6,200 bases of DNA from Candidatus Manganitrophaceae bacterium (GTDB taxonomy: Bacteria; Nitrospirota; Nitrospiria; SBBL01; Manganitrophaceae). Positions 6,042-6,200 of the stretch are shown in pieces. The DNA lies in assembly GCA_004297235.1 (NCBI GenBank), contig SCUR01000307.1, positions 1 through 6,200 on the forward strand. The letters are read 5' to 3'. Made by a program: the position numbers and the translations under genes. The first letter of the stretch is position 1, and each line of letters begins with the position of its first letter. Below the pieces are notes generated by a model, which saw only the letters and a program-made list of their open reading frames with translations, made no database searches and had not been told where the DNA came from.

Positions 6042-6200
6042 CGCAAGCCTCCGCTTCAGGTTGTAGCCTGTTTGAGGGGTAGCCGCGCTGTACTTGCGCG
6101 GATGCGCCGAGTTCGACCGTGAGGGGGTCCAAGGGGGCGCAGCCCCCTGGTGTCCCTTGGGAAGCCGAAGGGGGTTGGGCAAGCAACCCCCGCGGTGGGG
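6042..6200 (+). repeat. Partial, diverged third copy of the repeat, head-to-head with the right copy
   Basis: From about 6082 the sequence follows the end of the repeat core and then its hairpin array on the + strand. CCGCGC (6083-6088) pairs with GCGCGG (6096-6101), in the place of the apical helix of the core. Next comes GAGTTCGACCGTG, which resembles GAGTTGTGACCGTG of the left copy. Hairpin A is 6132-6138/6142-6148 with loop GCA. Hairpin B is 6170-6177/6184-6191 with loop GGCAAG. The TGGGG at 6196-6200 is probably the start of hairpin C or its preceding spacer, cut by the window edge. The tract and TATAAATA box are absent. Positions 6042-6081 show only weak similarity. Confidence 0.7.

Overview
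The window comes from a bacterial chromosome with GC-rich genes (roughly 58-60% GC by eye). The taxon cannot be fixed from this sequence alone. The UvrA matches the ordinary bacterial UvrA in length and motif spacing, and the dispersed hairpin repeats are of a type seen in many environmental genomes. I make no species call.

There are two convincing protein genes, both on the + strand. The first is uvrA (793-3612), the damage-sensing ATPase of nucleotide excision repair. It has a strong sigma70-type promoter at 726-754, which also decides its start codon. The second (3800-5584) encodes a 594-residue soluble, alpha-helical protein that looks like a HEAT-type helical repeat protein of unknown function. 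It has its own promoter candidate, a good ribosome binding site and a clear intrinsic terminator. The 187-base gap, with a T-run and a new promoter candidate, suggests separate transcription rather than one operon.

The flanks are not ordinary intergenic DNA. A repeat of about 400 bp lies at the left edge (1-408), and an inverted copy lies at the right (5653-6041), so the two genes sit between long inverted repeats. Each copy has a polypyrimidine tract, a TATAAATA box, a core that can fold into two stems, and an array of three G/C hairpins. In the array the stems differ in sequence between copies but stay fully base-paired. A third, diverged partial copy starts head-to-head at the right edge (6042-6200). 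Between the left repeat and uvrA lies a 264-bp MITE-like element (447-710). It has perfect 16-bp terminal inverted repeats, a perfect 8-bp target duplication and no transposase gene. It landed only 15 bases upstream of the uvrA -35 box.

The best candidate for something undescribed is this repeat family, as a structured RNA or single-strand DNA element under selection for folding.
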